Source: Marisalimonas marina
GTDB lineage: Bacteria > Pseudomonadota > Alphaproteobacteria > Puniceispirillales > Marisalimonadaceae
DNA: 64,000 bases
Direction of reading: 5' to 3'
NCBI GenBank assembly: GCA_038131365.1
Contig: JAYPPH010000005.1
Span: 434,001-498,000, forward strand
The notes below the pieces were generated by a model. It had not been told where the DNA came from, did no database searches, and saw nothing but the letters and a program-made list of their open reading frames with translations. How positions within the stretch are numbered: the first letter of the stretch is position 1; each line of letters starts with the position of its first letter. This document shows positions 17,288 to 26,238 of the stretch, piece by piece. The translations under genes were made by a program, and so were the position numbers.

Positions 17288-18223
17288 ATGAAAGCAATAG
17301 AAACAGCACTTAGCTTAACTCAAGCTTACAAACTTGGTATTGAAAGATTTGAAAATATGCTTGGTGATGATTTTGCTAAAGCGGTAAAAGTAATGAGCAA
17401 TAGCTCTGCCCATATAATTATTTGTGGTATGGGTAAGTCTGGATTAGTTGGTAGAAAAATATCCTCAACTTTAGCCTCTACTGGAACACCAAGTATATTC
17501 CTACATCCTGCCGAAGCAATACACGGAGATTTAGGAAAGGTACAAAGAAAATCTATAATTTTACTTATTTCATACTCTGGTGAAACTGGTGAAATTATAG
17601 CTCTTATTCCTGCACTTAGAAGACTGGAAGTTACTATAATTGCACTTACAGGTGTTAAAGAATCTACACTTGCATCAAAAGCGGATATAATATTGGATAC
17701 CTCTGTAGATAGAGAAGCATGTCCATTAAATTTAGCCCCCACCACATCTTCAATGATAACAATGGTATTAGGAGATGCTTTAGCTGTGTCGTTAATGGAA
17801 ATCAAAAATTTTAAACAAGAAGATTTTGCCTTAACGCATCCTGGGGGCTCCTTAGGTAAAAGGTTACTATCAAAAGTTAAAGATGAGATGAAACAAAACA
17901 ATTTGCCATTTATTGATAAGGAAGCAATTGTTCAAGATGTTCTTGTTAAAATGACCGAGGGTCGTCTTGGCCTTGCCTTGGTCGGTAATAAGGAGAGATT
18001 GCTTGGTGTTATCACTGATGGAGATATTAGAAGAGCATTGATTGACAATAATAAATTTTCTCAATTAAAAGCTATAGATTTAATGAATAAAAACCCATTA
18101 ATTGCTTTTGAGTCAGATAATTTACAAGTTGCTGAAAAAAGAATGAGAGAAGCTAAGGTCCAATGTTTAGTGGTTAAAAATAAAAGTGATGAGGTTGTTG
18201 GGGTAATTCAAATCTTTGAATAA
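17288..18223 (+). CDS. kdsD: Arabinose-5-phosphate isomerase KpsF/KdsD
   Basis: A 311-residue protein with an N-terminal SIS domain (IICGMGKSGLVGRKISSTLAS, HPAEAIHGDLG, SYSGETGEI, LTHPGGSLGKRL) and a C-terminal CBS pair (LALVGNKERLLGVITDGDIRR, VQCLVVKNK). It interconverts ribulose-5-phosphate and arabinose-5-phosphate, the first step of KDO synthesis for LPS. The ATG at 17288 is chosen; GTG at 17279 is in frame and possible. It is divergent from nadK and 14 bases before queA. Confidence 0.94.
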   Translation: MKAIETALSLTQAYKLGIERFENMLGDDFAKAVKVMSNSSAHIIICGMGKSGLVGRKISSTLASTGTPSIFLHPAEAIHGDLGKVQRKSIILLISYSGETGEIIALIPALRRLEVTIIALTGVKESTLASKADIILDTSVDREACPLNLAPTTSSMITMVLGDALAVSLMEIKNFKQEDFALTHPGGSLGKRLLSKVKDEMKQNNLPFIDKEAIVQDVLVKMTEGRLGLALVGNKERLLGVITDGDIRRALIDNNKFSQLKAIDLMNKNPLIAFESDNLQVAEKRMREAKVQCLVVKNKSDEVVGVIQIFE

Positions 18224-18237
18224 TTTTTGGTAACTTT

Positions 18238-19278
18238 ATGGATATTTCATTATTTGACTATGACCTAAACCCTGATCTTATCGCTCAAAAACCATGTTTT
18301 CCAAGGGATAACTCACGTTTGCTAGCTAGTTTGGGTGGTGATATTAAAGATCTTCGTTTTAGAGATCTACATAAACTACTTGATGCTGGTGATGTTCTCG
18401 TGATTAACGATACTAAGGTGATACCAACTCGATTGTTTGGAAAAAGAGATGATGTGAAAGTTGAAGTAACTTTGCACTTAAACGTAAAGAATAATCTATG
18501 GAGATCTTTTGTAAAGCCAGGTAGAAAGTGTAAAATAGACGATATTATCATCTTTAAAAACAATTTAAGAGCTAAAGTAATAAATAAATATATAGCTGGT
18601 GATGTTTTGTTGGAATTTAATCAACATCATGATGCATTATTAAAAGAACTAGATTTTCAAGGAAGTATGCCCCTTCCTCCATATATTAAAAGAAATTTAA
18701 AAACTGATAGTGACAAACATGATTATCAGACAATCTTTGCTTCAAATGATGGTGCTGTAGCGGCGCCAACTGCAGGGTTGCACTTCACAGATGAGCTCAG
18801 AGAAAAGTTAGATAAAAAGGGTGTTGTATTTGCGCCAGTTACATTACATGTTGGTGCTGGGACATTTTTACCAGTAAAAGTTACAAATATATTTGAACAT
18901 AAAATGCATGAAGAGTGGGGAGAAATCAATCAAAACACTTCAACAATTATTAATGATGCAATAAAAAACAACAAACGTATTATATCTGTTGGTACAACTA
19001 GCTTAAGAATTTTAGAGACAGTAGCAAAAATTAATAACGGGAAAATTATACCTTGGTCTGGTTCTACTGATTTATATGTAACACCAGGATTTGATTTTAA
19101 AATAGTTGATTTAATGATTACTAATTTTCATTTACCTAAGTCAACCTTACTAATGTTAGTATCAGCATTCCACGGTAAAGAAAAAATTTTTGGATGTTAT
19201 GAGCATGCCATAAGAAAAAAATATAGATTTTTTTCTTATGGCGACAGTTGTATTTTCTCAAGAGAGGATAATAAATAA
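18238..19278 (+). CDS. queA: S-adenosylmethionine:tRNA ribosyltransferase-isomerase QueA
   Basis: A 346-residue QueA. It begins DISLFDYDLNPDLIAQKP and includes INDTKVIPTRLFG, SMPLPPYIKR, GAVAAPTAGLHFT, LHVGAGTFLPVK, GTTSLRILET and NFHLPKSTLLMLVSAF, all diagnostic. It transfers the ribose of SAM to preQ1 in tRNA, giving epoxyqueuosine. It is the first gene of a queA-tgt-queG cluster. The tgt start follows its stop after one base. Confidence 0.96.
   Translation: MDISLFDYDLNPDLIAQKPCFPRDNSRLLASLGGDIKDLRFRDLHKLLDAGDVLVINDTKVIPTRLFGKRDDVKVEVTLHLNVKNNLWRSFVKPGRKCKIDDIIIFKNNLRAKVINKYIAGDVLLEFNQHHDALLKELDFQGSMPLPPYIKRNLKTDSDKHDYQTIFASNDGAVAAPTAGLHFTDELREKLDKKGVVFAPVTLHVGAGTFLPVKVTNIFEHKMHEEWGEINQNTSTIINDAIKNNKRIISVGTTSLRILETVAKINNGKIIPWSGSTDLYVTPGFDFKIVDLMITNFHLPKSTLLMLVSAFHGKEKIFGCYEHAIRKKYRFFSYGDSCIFSREDNK
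19262..19268 (+). promoter_or_regulatory. Ribosome-binding site deciding the tgt start
   Basis: GAGAGGA inside the last codons of queA, 11 bases before a TTG at 19280. It favours the TTG over the in-frame ATG at 19238, which lies 41 bases inside queA. Confidence 0.55.
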
Positions 19279-19279
19279 T

Positions 19280-20410
19280 TTGAGTAATTATTTTAAATAT
19301 AAATTAATATCTAAAGATAAACATGCTCGTCTTGGTAAATTATTTACAGCTCATGGAGAGATAGATACTCCTATTTTTATGCCTGTAGGAACTGCAGCTA
19401 CAGTCAAAGCAATACATCTAAGAGATGTAGAGCTATCAGGTGCTCAAATAATTTTATCAAACACATATCATTTAATGTTAAGGCCAGGGCATGAAAATAT
19501 TAGGAAATTAGGTGGTGTTAGAAAATTTATGGGATGGGAAAAACCTCTTTTAACAGACTCAGGAGGTTTCCAGATAATGAGTTTGGGTAAATTAAGAAAA
19601 GTTGAAGAAGAGGGCGTTACCTTCAAATCGCACTTAGATGGCAGTAAATATTTTTTATCACCAAAGATTAGTACAGATATTCAAAACGCATTAGATGCCA
19701 CTATAACTATGCAGTTAGATGAGTGTATTCCTTATCCTGCTTCTTATGAAGAAGCTGAAAGAGCAATGAAACTATCATTAGATTGGGCCTTGAAAAGTAG
19801 AGAAGCATTTGAAAGTAGAAATGGCTATGGACAATTTGGTATTGTACAAGGTTCTATATATTCAGATTTAAGACAGCAGTCTGCTAAAGACTTAACAAAA
19901 CTTGATTTTGATGGTTATGCAATAGGTGGTTTAGCTGTTGGTGAAGGACAAAAGTTAATGTTTGAAACATTAGATAACACTACTATTCATATGCAAGATA
20001 ATAAACCAAGATATTTAATGGGAGTTGGAAAGCCAGACGATATAGTTGGTGCAGTTAAGAGAGGCGTTGATATGTTCGATTGTGTACTCCCTACAAGATC
20101 AGGAAGAACTGGACAAGCTTTTACATCTAGAGGGCAGGTTAATATAAAAAATTCAAGGCATAATTTGGATATTCGTCCATTAGATAGTAGTTGTTCCTGT
20201 TATACATGTAAAAATTATACCAGAGCATATTTACACCATCTTTTTAAAGCGCAAGAAATTTTAGGTCTTATGCTATTAAGCTGGCATAATATTCATTTTT
20301 ATTTAGATTTAATGAAAAACATTAGAGAAGCTATAAGAAACCAAAGTTTTGAAACATATGAACGTTATTTTTTAGAAAATTACTATTCAGGTGATATTGA
20401 CCCTTTGTAA
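19280..20410 (+). CDS. tgt: Queuine/preQ1 tRNA-ribosyltransferase Tgt
   Basis: A 376-residue Tgt. Catalytic and binding motifs seen: TDSGGFQIMSL (substrate aspartate), MQLDECIPYP, GGLAVGEGQ, FDCVLPTRSGRTGQA with the nucleophilic aspartate region, and the zinc site CSCYTCKNYTRAYLHHL. It exchanges guanine 34 for preQ1 in GUN-anticodon tRNAs. The TTG at 19280 gives the usual family length. The alternative ATG at 19238 would add 14 residues encoded within queA. Confidence 0.95.
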   Translation: MSNYFKYKLISKDKHARLGKLFTAHGEIDTPIFMPVGTAATVKAIHLRDVELSGAQIILSNTYHLMLRPGHENIRKLGGVRKFMGWEKPLLTDSGGFQIMSLGKLRKVEEEGVTFKSHLDGSKYFLSPKISTDIQNALDATITMQLDECIPYPASYEEAERAMKLSLDWALKSREAFESRNGYGQFGIVQGSIYSDLRQQSAKDLTKLDFDGYAIGGLAVGEGQKLMFETLDNTTIHMQDNKPRYLMGVGKPDDIVGAVKRGVDMFDCVLPTRSGRTGQAFTSRGQVNIKNSRHNLDIRPLDSSCSCYTCKNYTRAYLHHLFKAQEILGLMLLSWHNIHFYLDLMKNIREAIRNQSFETYERYFLENYYSGDIDPL

Positions 20411-20426
20411 TTGGTAACAATACAAA

Positions 20427-21548
20427 ATGAACAAGAGAAAGCAAAAGCTGTTAATTCACGAATTAGCTAATGAGTTTGGCTTTGATGTCTGTAGGATCAC
20501 AGATCCAAATCTCTCAACCATAACAAGTTTAAGATTAAAAGAGTTTATTGACCTGGGTTTCCACGGAGATATGAAATGGTTAGAAGAAACCTATGAAAGG
20601 CGTAAATCACCAATTTCACTATGGGAAGAAGCTAAATCTGCTATCGTTGTTGGTGTTAACTATGGACCTAAGGAAGACCCATTAAAAAAAAATAATATAA
20701 AACTTTTAGGTAACATATCTGTATACGCTCAAGGAAGAGATTATCATGATGTTATAAAAGGAAGATTAAAACTTTTTTCAAGCAAATTAATATCTAGATT
20801 AGATAAAGAAAAAACAAAAATTAAGGTTTTTATTGATACAGCCCCTTTAATGGAAAAACCTCTAGCCCAAAAAGCAGGCTTAGGATGGCAAGGTAAACAC
20901 ACGAATTTAGTTTCTAAAGACTTTGGTTCATGGTTGTTTTTAGGAGTGATCTTGATTAACAAAACTTTAGAATATGATACTCCTCAAAATGATCATTGTG
21001 GATCATGTCATGCGTGTATTGATATTTGTCCAACTAATGCATTTTTAGCTCCACATAAATTAGATGCCAGAAAATGTATTTCTTATCTAACAATTGAGAA
21101 TAAAAAGGCTATACCTAAAGAGTTTAGAGAAGCAATTGGTAATAAAATTTTTGGATGTGATGATTGTTTAGCAGTTTGTCCATGGAATAAGTATGCACAA
21201 GAAACAAAAGAAATAAAATTTATTAATAAAAACCAGGAATTTTCACTTGTCAACTTACTAAAACTTTCTGATAAAACATTTAGGATTAGATTTAGTAAGT
21301 CTCCAATTAAGAGAATAGGAAGGGATAGATTTATTAGAAACTGTTGTATTGCAGCAGGTAATAGTAAGAGTAAATTATTAATACCATTATTAAAAACATT
21401 AATATTTGAAGACGAATCCGAATTAGTGAGAGGTTCAGCTATATGGGCTTTGCAAAAACTTGATAGCAGAAATAATCTAGAAAAAACAAAAGCTCTTCAT
21501 CTTTGTAAAGAAACTAGTAATAGTGTGATAAGCGAATGGTATATCTAA
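20427..21548 (+). CDS. queG: Epoxyqueuosine reductase QueG
   Basis: A 373-residue cobalamin and 4Fe-4S enzyme. The N-terminal half carries KEFIDLGFHGDMKWLE-type sequence and IDTAPLMEKPLAQKAGLGW, which contains the conserved aspartate near the corrin. Two 4Fe-4S sites follow: CGSCHACIDICP and CDDCLAVCPW. A HEAT-like C-terminal tail completes it. It reduces epoxyqueuosine to queuosine in tRNA, the last step after QueA and Tgt. It needs B12, which the riboswitch-controlled receptor near 57 kb may supply. It converges on glnK with three bases between stops. Confidence 0.95.
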   Translation: MNKRKQKLLIHELANEFGFDVCRITDPNLSTITSLRLKEFIDLGFHGDMKWLEETYERRKSPISLWEEAKSAIVVGVNYGPKEDPLKKNNIKLLGNISVYAQGRDYHDVIKGRLKLFSSKLISRLDKEKTKIKVFIDTAPLMEKPLAQKAGLGWQGKHTNLVSKDFGSWLFLGVILINKTLEYDTPQNDHCGSCHACIDICPTNAFLAPHKLDARKCISYLTIENKKAIPKEFREAIGNKIFGCDDCLAVCPWNKYAQETKEIKFINKNQEFSLVNLLKLSDKTFRIRFSKSPIKRIGRDRFIRNCCIAAGNSKSKLLIPLLKTLIFEDESELVRGSAIWALQKLDSRNNLEKTKALHLCKETSNSVISEWYI

Positions 21549-21551
21549 CGA

Positions 21552-21890
21552 TTATAATGCGTTATTTTCAGTTTCACCTGTTCTAATTCTAGTTGCGCTA
21601 TGAAGGTCTAATACAAAAATTTTACCATCACCAATTTGACCAGTTGATGCACTTTGAAGAAGAGCTTCGTGAACCGCTTTTTCCATTTCATCAGGAACAG
21701 CTATCTCAATTTTAAGTTTTGGAACAAAAGAGACGCTATACTCAGCGCCTCTGTAAATTTCAGTCTGTCCCCTTTGTCTACCAAATCCCCTAACTTCAGA
21801 AGCTGTAAGACCTTCAACTCCAATTTCAGTTAAAGCACTCCTTACATCATCGAGCTTAAAGGGTTTAATTATGGCTATAAAGTATTTCAT
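21552..21890 (-). CDS. glnK: Nitrogen regulatory P-II protein GlnK
   Basis: A 112-residue P-II signal protein. The T-loop holds Tyr51 in EIYRGAEYSV, the uridylylation site, and the ending GKIFVLDLHSATRIRTGE is the ATP/2-oxoglutarate region. It lies 11 bases downstream of amtB on the same strand, so it is the AmtB partner that blocks the channel when nitrogen is plentiful. The order amtB then glnK is the reverse of the usual glnK-amtB. AAGGA precedes the ATG. Confidence 0.94.
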   Translation of the reverse strand: MKYFIAIIKPFKLDDVRSALTEIGVEGLTASEVRGFGRQRGQTEIYRGAEYSVSFVPKLKIEIAVPDEMEKAVHEALLQSASTGQIGDGKIFVLDLHSATRIRTGETENNAL

Positions 21891-21901
21891 TTAATTTTTC
21901 C

Positions 21902-23200
21902 TTAATCTGTATGGTAGCCTTTTTCTCCATGAGAACGTAAATCTAACCCTTCAATTTCTTCTTGTTCATCAACTCGAAGAGAAACAAAAAGTGAAGTAAG
22001 TTTAAGTATTAAATACGTGAAAACAGATGTCCATAAAATTGTTAAAATAACAGCTTTAAATTGAACAAAAAATTGTGACATCCCGCTTTGCCCTTCTGGC
22101 AAACCCAGACCTGAAAATGTTGATGTGGCAAGGAAAGCTACTAATAATGTTCCTAAAATACCGCCAACCCCATGTACCGCAAATACATCTAAACTATCAT
22201 CTATCTGGAGTTTTCCGCGTATAAAGTCTACAGCTAAATAACATAAAACTCCTCCGCCTAAACCTAAAATCAAAGCTCCAGGAACTCCAATATAACCAGA
22301 AGCAGGTGTCACTGTTGCTAATCCGGCTACCATTCCAGTTACTATACCAACTAAGGATGGTTTGCCAAACCTTTTCCATTCAATAAACATCCAAACCAAA
22401 GATGCAGTGGCTGCTGAAATATGTGTCACTAACATTGCCATTCCTGCTCCTGCATTTGCCCCTAAGGCTGATCCAGCATTAAAGCCAAACCAGCCGATCC
22501 ATAACATTGATGCTCCTATCATGGTTAAAATAGGACTATGTGGTGGTGTCAAAGATTTTGGAAAGCCTCTTCTTTTACCTAATGTTAATGCTGTAACTAA
22601 AGCACCAGTTCCTGCGGTAGCATGAACTACAATGCCTCCTGCAAAATCCATAGTTCCCCATGAGGATAATATTCCACCTCCCCAAACCCAATGTGTTACA
22701 GGAACATAAACTATAAGAACCCATAAAAATAAAAAAATAAGCATTGCTGAAAATTTAATTCTTTCTACGAACGCACCTATCATTAAAGCAGGGGTAATAA
22801 TTGCAAAGGTCATTTGAAAGGTGGCAAATAAGCTTTCTGGGATGCTGCCAGATGCTGTTTCCAACTCAATTGAATTCATAAAAATATTTCCAAGACCGCC
22901 TATCCAATCATTTCCTTCGGAAAAAGCAAGGCTATATCCTATAATAACCCAAATAATAGAAACCATGCAAGCAAGGGCAAAATGTTGCATTAAAACAGAA
23001 ACAACATTCTTAGAATTTACTAACCCCGCATAAAAAAGTGCTAACCCAGGTAAAGTCATGAAAAGCACAAGAGCAGTCGATGTTAAAATCCAAGCTGTAT
23101 CACCATTATTGATTTCAGCAAAAGCTGGAAACGAAAACAAACATAAAAAAATTGTTATCAATAAATTTTTTATGTTACTAAAATTAAATTGATTTTGCAT
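21902..23200 (-). CDS. amtB: Ammonium transporter AmtB
   Basis: A 432-residue Amt/Mep channel with a cleavable signal peptide (ends FPAFA, then EINNGD) and 11 membrane helices. Family features seen: PGLALFYAGLVNSKN, the twin-His pore region including VVHATAGTGALVTAL and DVFAVHGVGGILGTLL, and GWFGFNAGSALGAN. It conducts ammonium/ammonia across the inner membrane. The ATG at 23198-23200 is chosen because AGGGGGA lies directly upstream; an ATG seven codons further out would put that site inside the gene. The C-terminal RSHGEKGYHTD is the usual GlnK-contact tail. Confidence 0.95.
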   Translation of the reverse strand: MQNQFNFSNIKNLLITIFLCLFSFPAFAEINNGDTAWILTSTALVLFMTLPGLALFYAGLVNSKNVVSVLMQHFALACMVSIIWVIIGYSLAFSEGNDWIGGLGNIFMNSIELETASGSIPESLFATFQMTFAIITPALMIGAFVERIKFSAMLIFLFLWVLIVYVPVTHWVWGGGILSSWGTMDFAGGIVVHATAGTGALVTALTLGKRRGFPKSLTPPHSPILTMIGASMLWIGWFGFNAGSALGANAGAGMAMLVTHISAATASLVWMFIEWKRFGKPSLVGIVTGMVAGLATVTPASGYIGVPGALILGLGGGVLCYLAVDFIRGKLQIDDSLDVFAVHGVGGILGTLLVAFLATSTFSGLGLPEGQSGMSQFFVQFKAVILTILWTSVFTYLILKLTSLFVSLRVDEQEEIEGLDLRSHGEKGYHTD

Positions 23201-23203
23201 GAT

Positions 23204-23210
23204 TCCCCCT
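23204..23210 (-). promoter_or_regulatory. Strong ribosome-binding site deciding the amtB start
   Basis: AGGGGGA on the minus strand, three bases before the ATG at 23200. It favours the start that begins directly at the signal peptide (MQNQFNFSN). Confidence 0.65.
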
Positions 23211-23408
23211 AAATTTTTCAATAAATTATTACATAGTTTTTTAATTACAAAAAAATTGCATAATAATTTGAAATAAATTTAGAAATGCCTAAATATTAAT
23301 CAGTTAATAGTGTCTTATTCTAAAATTCATCTAATAATTTAGTTTATAATTCCTATTTAAAATGTATTAATAAGTTTTAAGTCATACCAGTAAGAATAGA
23401 GGGATTTA

Positions 23409-24134
23409 ATGGCAGATTTAGTTTTGAAACAATTAGCGCCAAAGGGTTATCTTAGGGCAGCTATTAACTTAAGTAATTTTTTATTAGTGACAGGGACAGA
23501 TAAAAATGGAGACCCTGAAGGTGTTTCACCCGATCTAGCTAAGGCTTTAGCAAATGAACTCAATGTAGAAGTAAAATTAATCCCTTTTCAAAGACCTGGA
23601 GAATTAGCCGATGCTGTTTCAGATGATATATGGGATGTTGGAAATATTGCAAATGAGGCAGAAAGAGCAAAGTCAATTACTTTTAGTTCTCCATATACTT
23701 TAATTGAATCAACTTTTTTAGTTAGAGATTCTTCTAATATCAAGTCTCTAAGTGATGTTGATAGGGAAGGTGTTAGAATTGCGGTTGCTGAGCGAAGCGC
23801 TTATGACCTTTGGTTAACTGAAAATATTAAAAATGCTGAACTGATTAGAGCTAAGTCTATAGATTTATCCTTTAGTATTTTTCAAGAAAATGAATATGAA
23901 GTTTTAGCAGGATTGAAACCAAAATTGATTGATGACCTTAAAAAAACAGAAAATTGTAAGATTCTTCCAGGAGCTTTCACATTTATAAAGCAATGTATTG
24001 GGAGTAAACCAGGCAATCCGGATGCAGAAAAATTTATAAATAATTTTATAGAAAAAAATATTGAAAATGGATTTATAGAAAAACTTTTAATTAAATATGA
24101 TGTTTTGGGCAAATTGTCATTGCCAGTTAAATAA
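23409..24134 (+). CDS. SBP_bac_3-type substrate-binding protein without signal peptide
   Basis: A 241-residue protein of the family-3 periplasmic binding fold: LRAAINLSNFLLVTG, GVSPDLAKALANELNVEV, WDVGNIANEAERAKSITFSS, then a second lobe with VRIAVAERSAYDLWL. It probably binds an amino acid or other small anionic compound. Unlike normal ABC binding proteins it has no signal peptide, and no permease or ATPase gene follows. Similar leaderless binding proteins are known in Alphaproteobacteria. AGAGGGA precedes the ATG. The EamA gene starts 22 bases downstream, which suggests cotranscription. Confidence 0.85.
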   Translation: MADLVLKQLAPKGYLRAAINLSNFLLVTGTDKNGDPEGVSPDLAKALANELNVEVKLIPFQRPGELADAVSDDIWDVGNIANEAERAKSITFSSPYTLIESTFLVRDSSNIKSLSDVDREGVRIAVAERSAYDLWLTENIKNAELIRAKSIDLSFSIFQENEYEVLAGLKPKLIDDLKKTENCKILPGAFTFIKQCIGSKPGNPDAEKFINNFIEKNIENGFIEKLLIKYDVLGKLSLPVK

Positions 24135-24156
24135 TTATCTTAATCTAATAATATTT

Positions 24157-25032
24157 ATGAAAAACATACTCCCAGTAATTGCTATCTTTACTACTGTATT
24201 TGTTTGGGGATCTTCTTTCCCTGTTATGTCTTTTATACTTGAAACATCAGATCCAATGATTCTAGCTGCTGGTAGATTTGTTTTTGCTGCTTCAATTTCA
24301 ATTGTTTGGTGTGTTTACAAATTACATAAACAAAATATAAATTTTAAACATTTGCTCAGATTCTTTATTGCGGGATTTATTGGAATTTTTTTATATAATA
24401 TTTTTCTTAATTATGGTCAGCAAACTGTTTCAGCAGGCGCAAGTAGTTTTATTGTTAATTGCAACCCATTGTTTGCAGCCTTAATTGGTTTTTTTATTTT
24501 AAAACAGAAAGTCACTATATTCCATTGGGTAGGATTATTAATATGTTTGATTGGTGTAGCTATAATTTCAATTGATCAAGAAGGAGGTTTTGAATTAGGT
24601 AGTGGTGCAACATTAATATTATTTGCAGCTATACTAACGGCTTCCTATTTTCATATTTTAAAGCCTCTTGTAACAATTTATGGTTCATTAACTTCTTTTG
24701 CTTTCACTATAGTCTTTGGAACTTTACCTATGGTTTTTTGGTTCCCTGAAACTTATAACTTTATAATGATTTCAGATAATGAGGTGAAACTAGCGTTTTT
24801 ATGGCTTGCATTATTCCCAACTGCTTTAGGTTATTTAACTTGGACATTTTCAGTTGGTTATTATGGAGCAAATAAAGCTTCATTATCACTCTATTTGATA
24901 CCTCCAATATCATTAATAATAAATTTTTTATGGTATGATAAAGAACCTTCCTTGCAAACAGTATTAGGAGGATTAATTATTATAATAAGCCTAGCTCTGA
25001 CTTTTTATTTTCAAAATAAAAATACTATTTAA
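24157..25032 (+). CDS. EamA-family (DMT superfamily) transporter
   Basis: A 291-residue inner-membrane protein with ten predicted helices in two EamA repeats (TVFVWGSSFPVMSFIL near the start; LILFAAILTASYF in the middle; LIIIISLALTFYF at the end). Motifs include NCNPLFAALIGFFILKQK and GLLICLIGVAIIS. DMT proteins usually export amino acids or other metabolites. The substrate is unknown. I start at the ATG at 24157, where the first helix begins, rather than at the in-frame ATG at 24097 inside the preceding gene. Confidence 0.87.
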   Translation: MKNILPVIAIFTTVFVWGSSFPVMSFILETSDPMILAAGRFVFAASISIVWCVYKLHKQNINFKHLLRFFIAGFIGIFLYNIFLNYGQQTVSAGASSFIVNCNPLFAALIGFFILKQKVTIFHWVGLLICLIGVAIISIDQEGGFELGSGATLILFAAILTASYFHILKPLVTIYGSLTSFAFTIVFGTLPMVFWFPETYNFIMISDNEVKLAFLWLALFPTALGYLTWTFSVGYYGANKASLSLYLIPPISLIINFLWYDKEPSLQTVLGGLIIIISLALTFYFQNKNTI

Positions 25033-25046
25033 GTTATGTAAGTTTT

Positions 25047-25120
25047 TGGAGCGGGTAGCGAGAATCGAACTCGCGTCATTAGCTTGGAAGGCTAAGGTCT
25101 TACCACTACACAATACCCGC
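25047..25120 (-). tRNA. tRNA-Gly (anticodon TCC)
   Basis: On the minus strand, acceptor GCGGGTA pairs with TACCCGC, the anticodon stem TTAGC/GCTAA encloses CTTCCAA, the T-arm holds GAGTTCGATTCTC, and discriminator T is followed by encoded CCA. A complete cloverleaf. Confidence 0.96.
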
Positions 25121-25132
25121 ATTTGATCATGT

Positions 25133-25161
25133 TTTATAAATGTTAAATCCTAAATTGTAAA
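25133..25161 (-). promoter_or_regulatory. Sigma-70-type promoter of tRNA-Gly
   Basis: Minus-strand TTTACA (25161-25156), 17-base spacer, TATAAA (25138-25133), 12 bases before the tRNA 5' end. Confidence 0.6.
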
Positions 25162-25192
25162 TACTTACTTTAACATTACTATGTTTGTTATT

Positions 25193-26218
25193 TTACCAAC
25201 CTTGAAGGTTTTGTTTAATAAGATTATTTAAAAATTTTATTGAAAATTTATTATCATTTAAGCATGGAATATATTGAAAACTTTCACCTCCATGTTCAAT
25301 AAATAATTCTCTTGCTTCAACATTTAATTCTTCAAGAGTTTCTAAGCAATCAGAAATAAAACCCGGTGCAATAACAGCTATTCTTTTTTTTCCACTTTTA
25401 GCAAGTTCAACAATAGTTTTGTCAGTATAAGGTTGGAGCCAAGGTTCTGGTCCAAACCTCGATTGGAAAGTTACAAGTATTTTATTATCAGGCCATTTTA
25501 ACTCTTCTTTTAAAAGCCTAGCTGTTTTTATACAATGACAATGATAAGGATCTCCAGCTTTAAAATATCTTTGAGGTATACCATGGAAAGAGACTATCAA
25601 TTTGTCCAAAGTATTTTTATTTTTTAAATTACTTTTAACAGTATCTGCTAATGCTTTAATATAATTTTTGTCATCAAACCAGGGGGCAACAGTTCTTATA
25701 TCAGGTTGCCATCTTTGTTTTAACATCCATTTAAAAACTTCATCTTTTACCGTTGCAGTTGTACTTGCTGCATATTGAGGATACAAAGGTACGAGTAGTA
25801 GCTTAGAGCATCCTTTTTCAACTATTTTATTAAGAACCTTTTCAATGCTTGGGTTGCCATACCTCATAGCGTAATCAATTATTAAATTTTTGTTGTCTTT
25901 AAAGCTGTTTTTTAATTTATTGGCTTGATTTATAGTAAATTTTCTTAATGGAGAGCCGTGATTTTGTTCGTCCCATATTTTTTTGTAAGCTTTTCCTGAT
26001 TTAGATGGTCTGAACGTGAGAATGGGGCCATTTAATATTAACCACCATAGTGGTCTAAACAGATCAACAACTCTTTTATCCATTAAAAATTGTTTTAGGT
26101 ACTTTCTCATGGACCAATAATCTGTTCCATCTGGAGTGCCAAGGTTAACTAGAACTATGGCTACTTTTGATTTATCAGGAAATACAGGGTGATTTGAAGG
26201 TTTCTTAATTATTGACAA
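25193..26218 (-). CDS. hemH: Ferrochelatase HemH
   Basis: A 341-residue ferrochelatase. Motifs: VLVNLGTPDGTDYWSMRKYL, IWDEQNHGSPL, LYPQYAASTTATV, the metal-site histidine in IVSFHGIPQRYFKAGDPY, FQSRFGPEPWLQPYTD and APGFISDCLETLEE. It inserts Fe2+ into protoporphyrin IX to make heme at the inner membrane. The start is TTG with AAGG upstream. It lies 20 bases downstream of hemA on the same strand, so the first and last heme enzymes are probably made from one transcript. Confidence 0.96.
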   Translation of the reverse strand: MSIIKKPSNHPVFPDKSKVAIVLVNLGTPDGTDYWSMRKYLKQFLMDKRVVDLFRPLWWLILNGPILTFRPSKSGKAYKKIWDEQNHGSPLRKFTINQANKLKNSFKDNKNLIIDYAMRYGNPSIEKVLNKIVEKGCSKLLLVPLYPQYAASTTATVKDEVFKWMLKQRWQPDIRTVAPWFDDKNYIKALADTVKSNLKNKNTLDKLIVSFHGIPQRYFKAGDPYHCHCIKTARLLKEELKWPDNKILVTFQSRFGPEPWLQPYTDKTIVELAKSGKKRIAVIAPGFISDCLETLEELNVEARELFIEHGGESFQYIPCLNDNKFSIKFLNNLIKQNLQGW

Positions 26219-26238
26219 AATAATGACCTTAGAAAAAA

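Noticed and set aside
23286..23292. TGCCTAA upstream of amtB, resembling a half-site of the glnB palindrome
   Set aside because: A single seven-base match without its partner arm is expected by chance in this composition.
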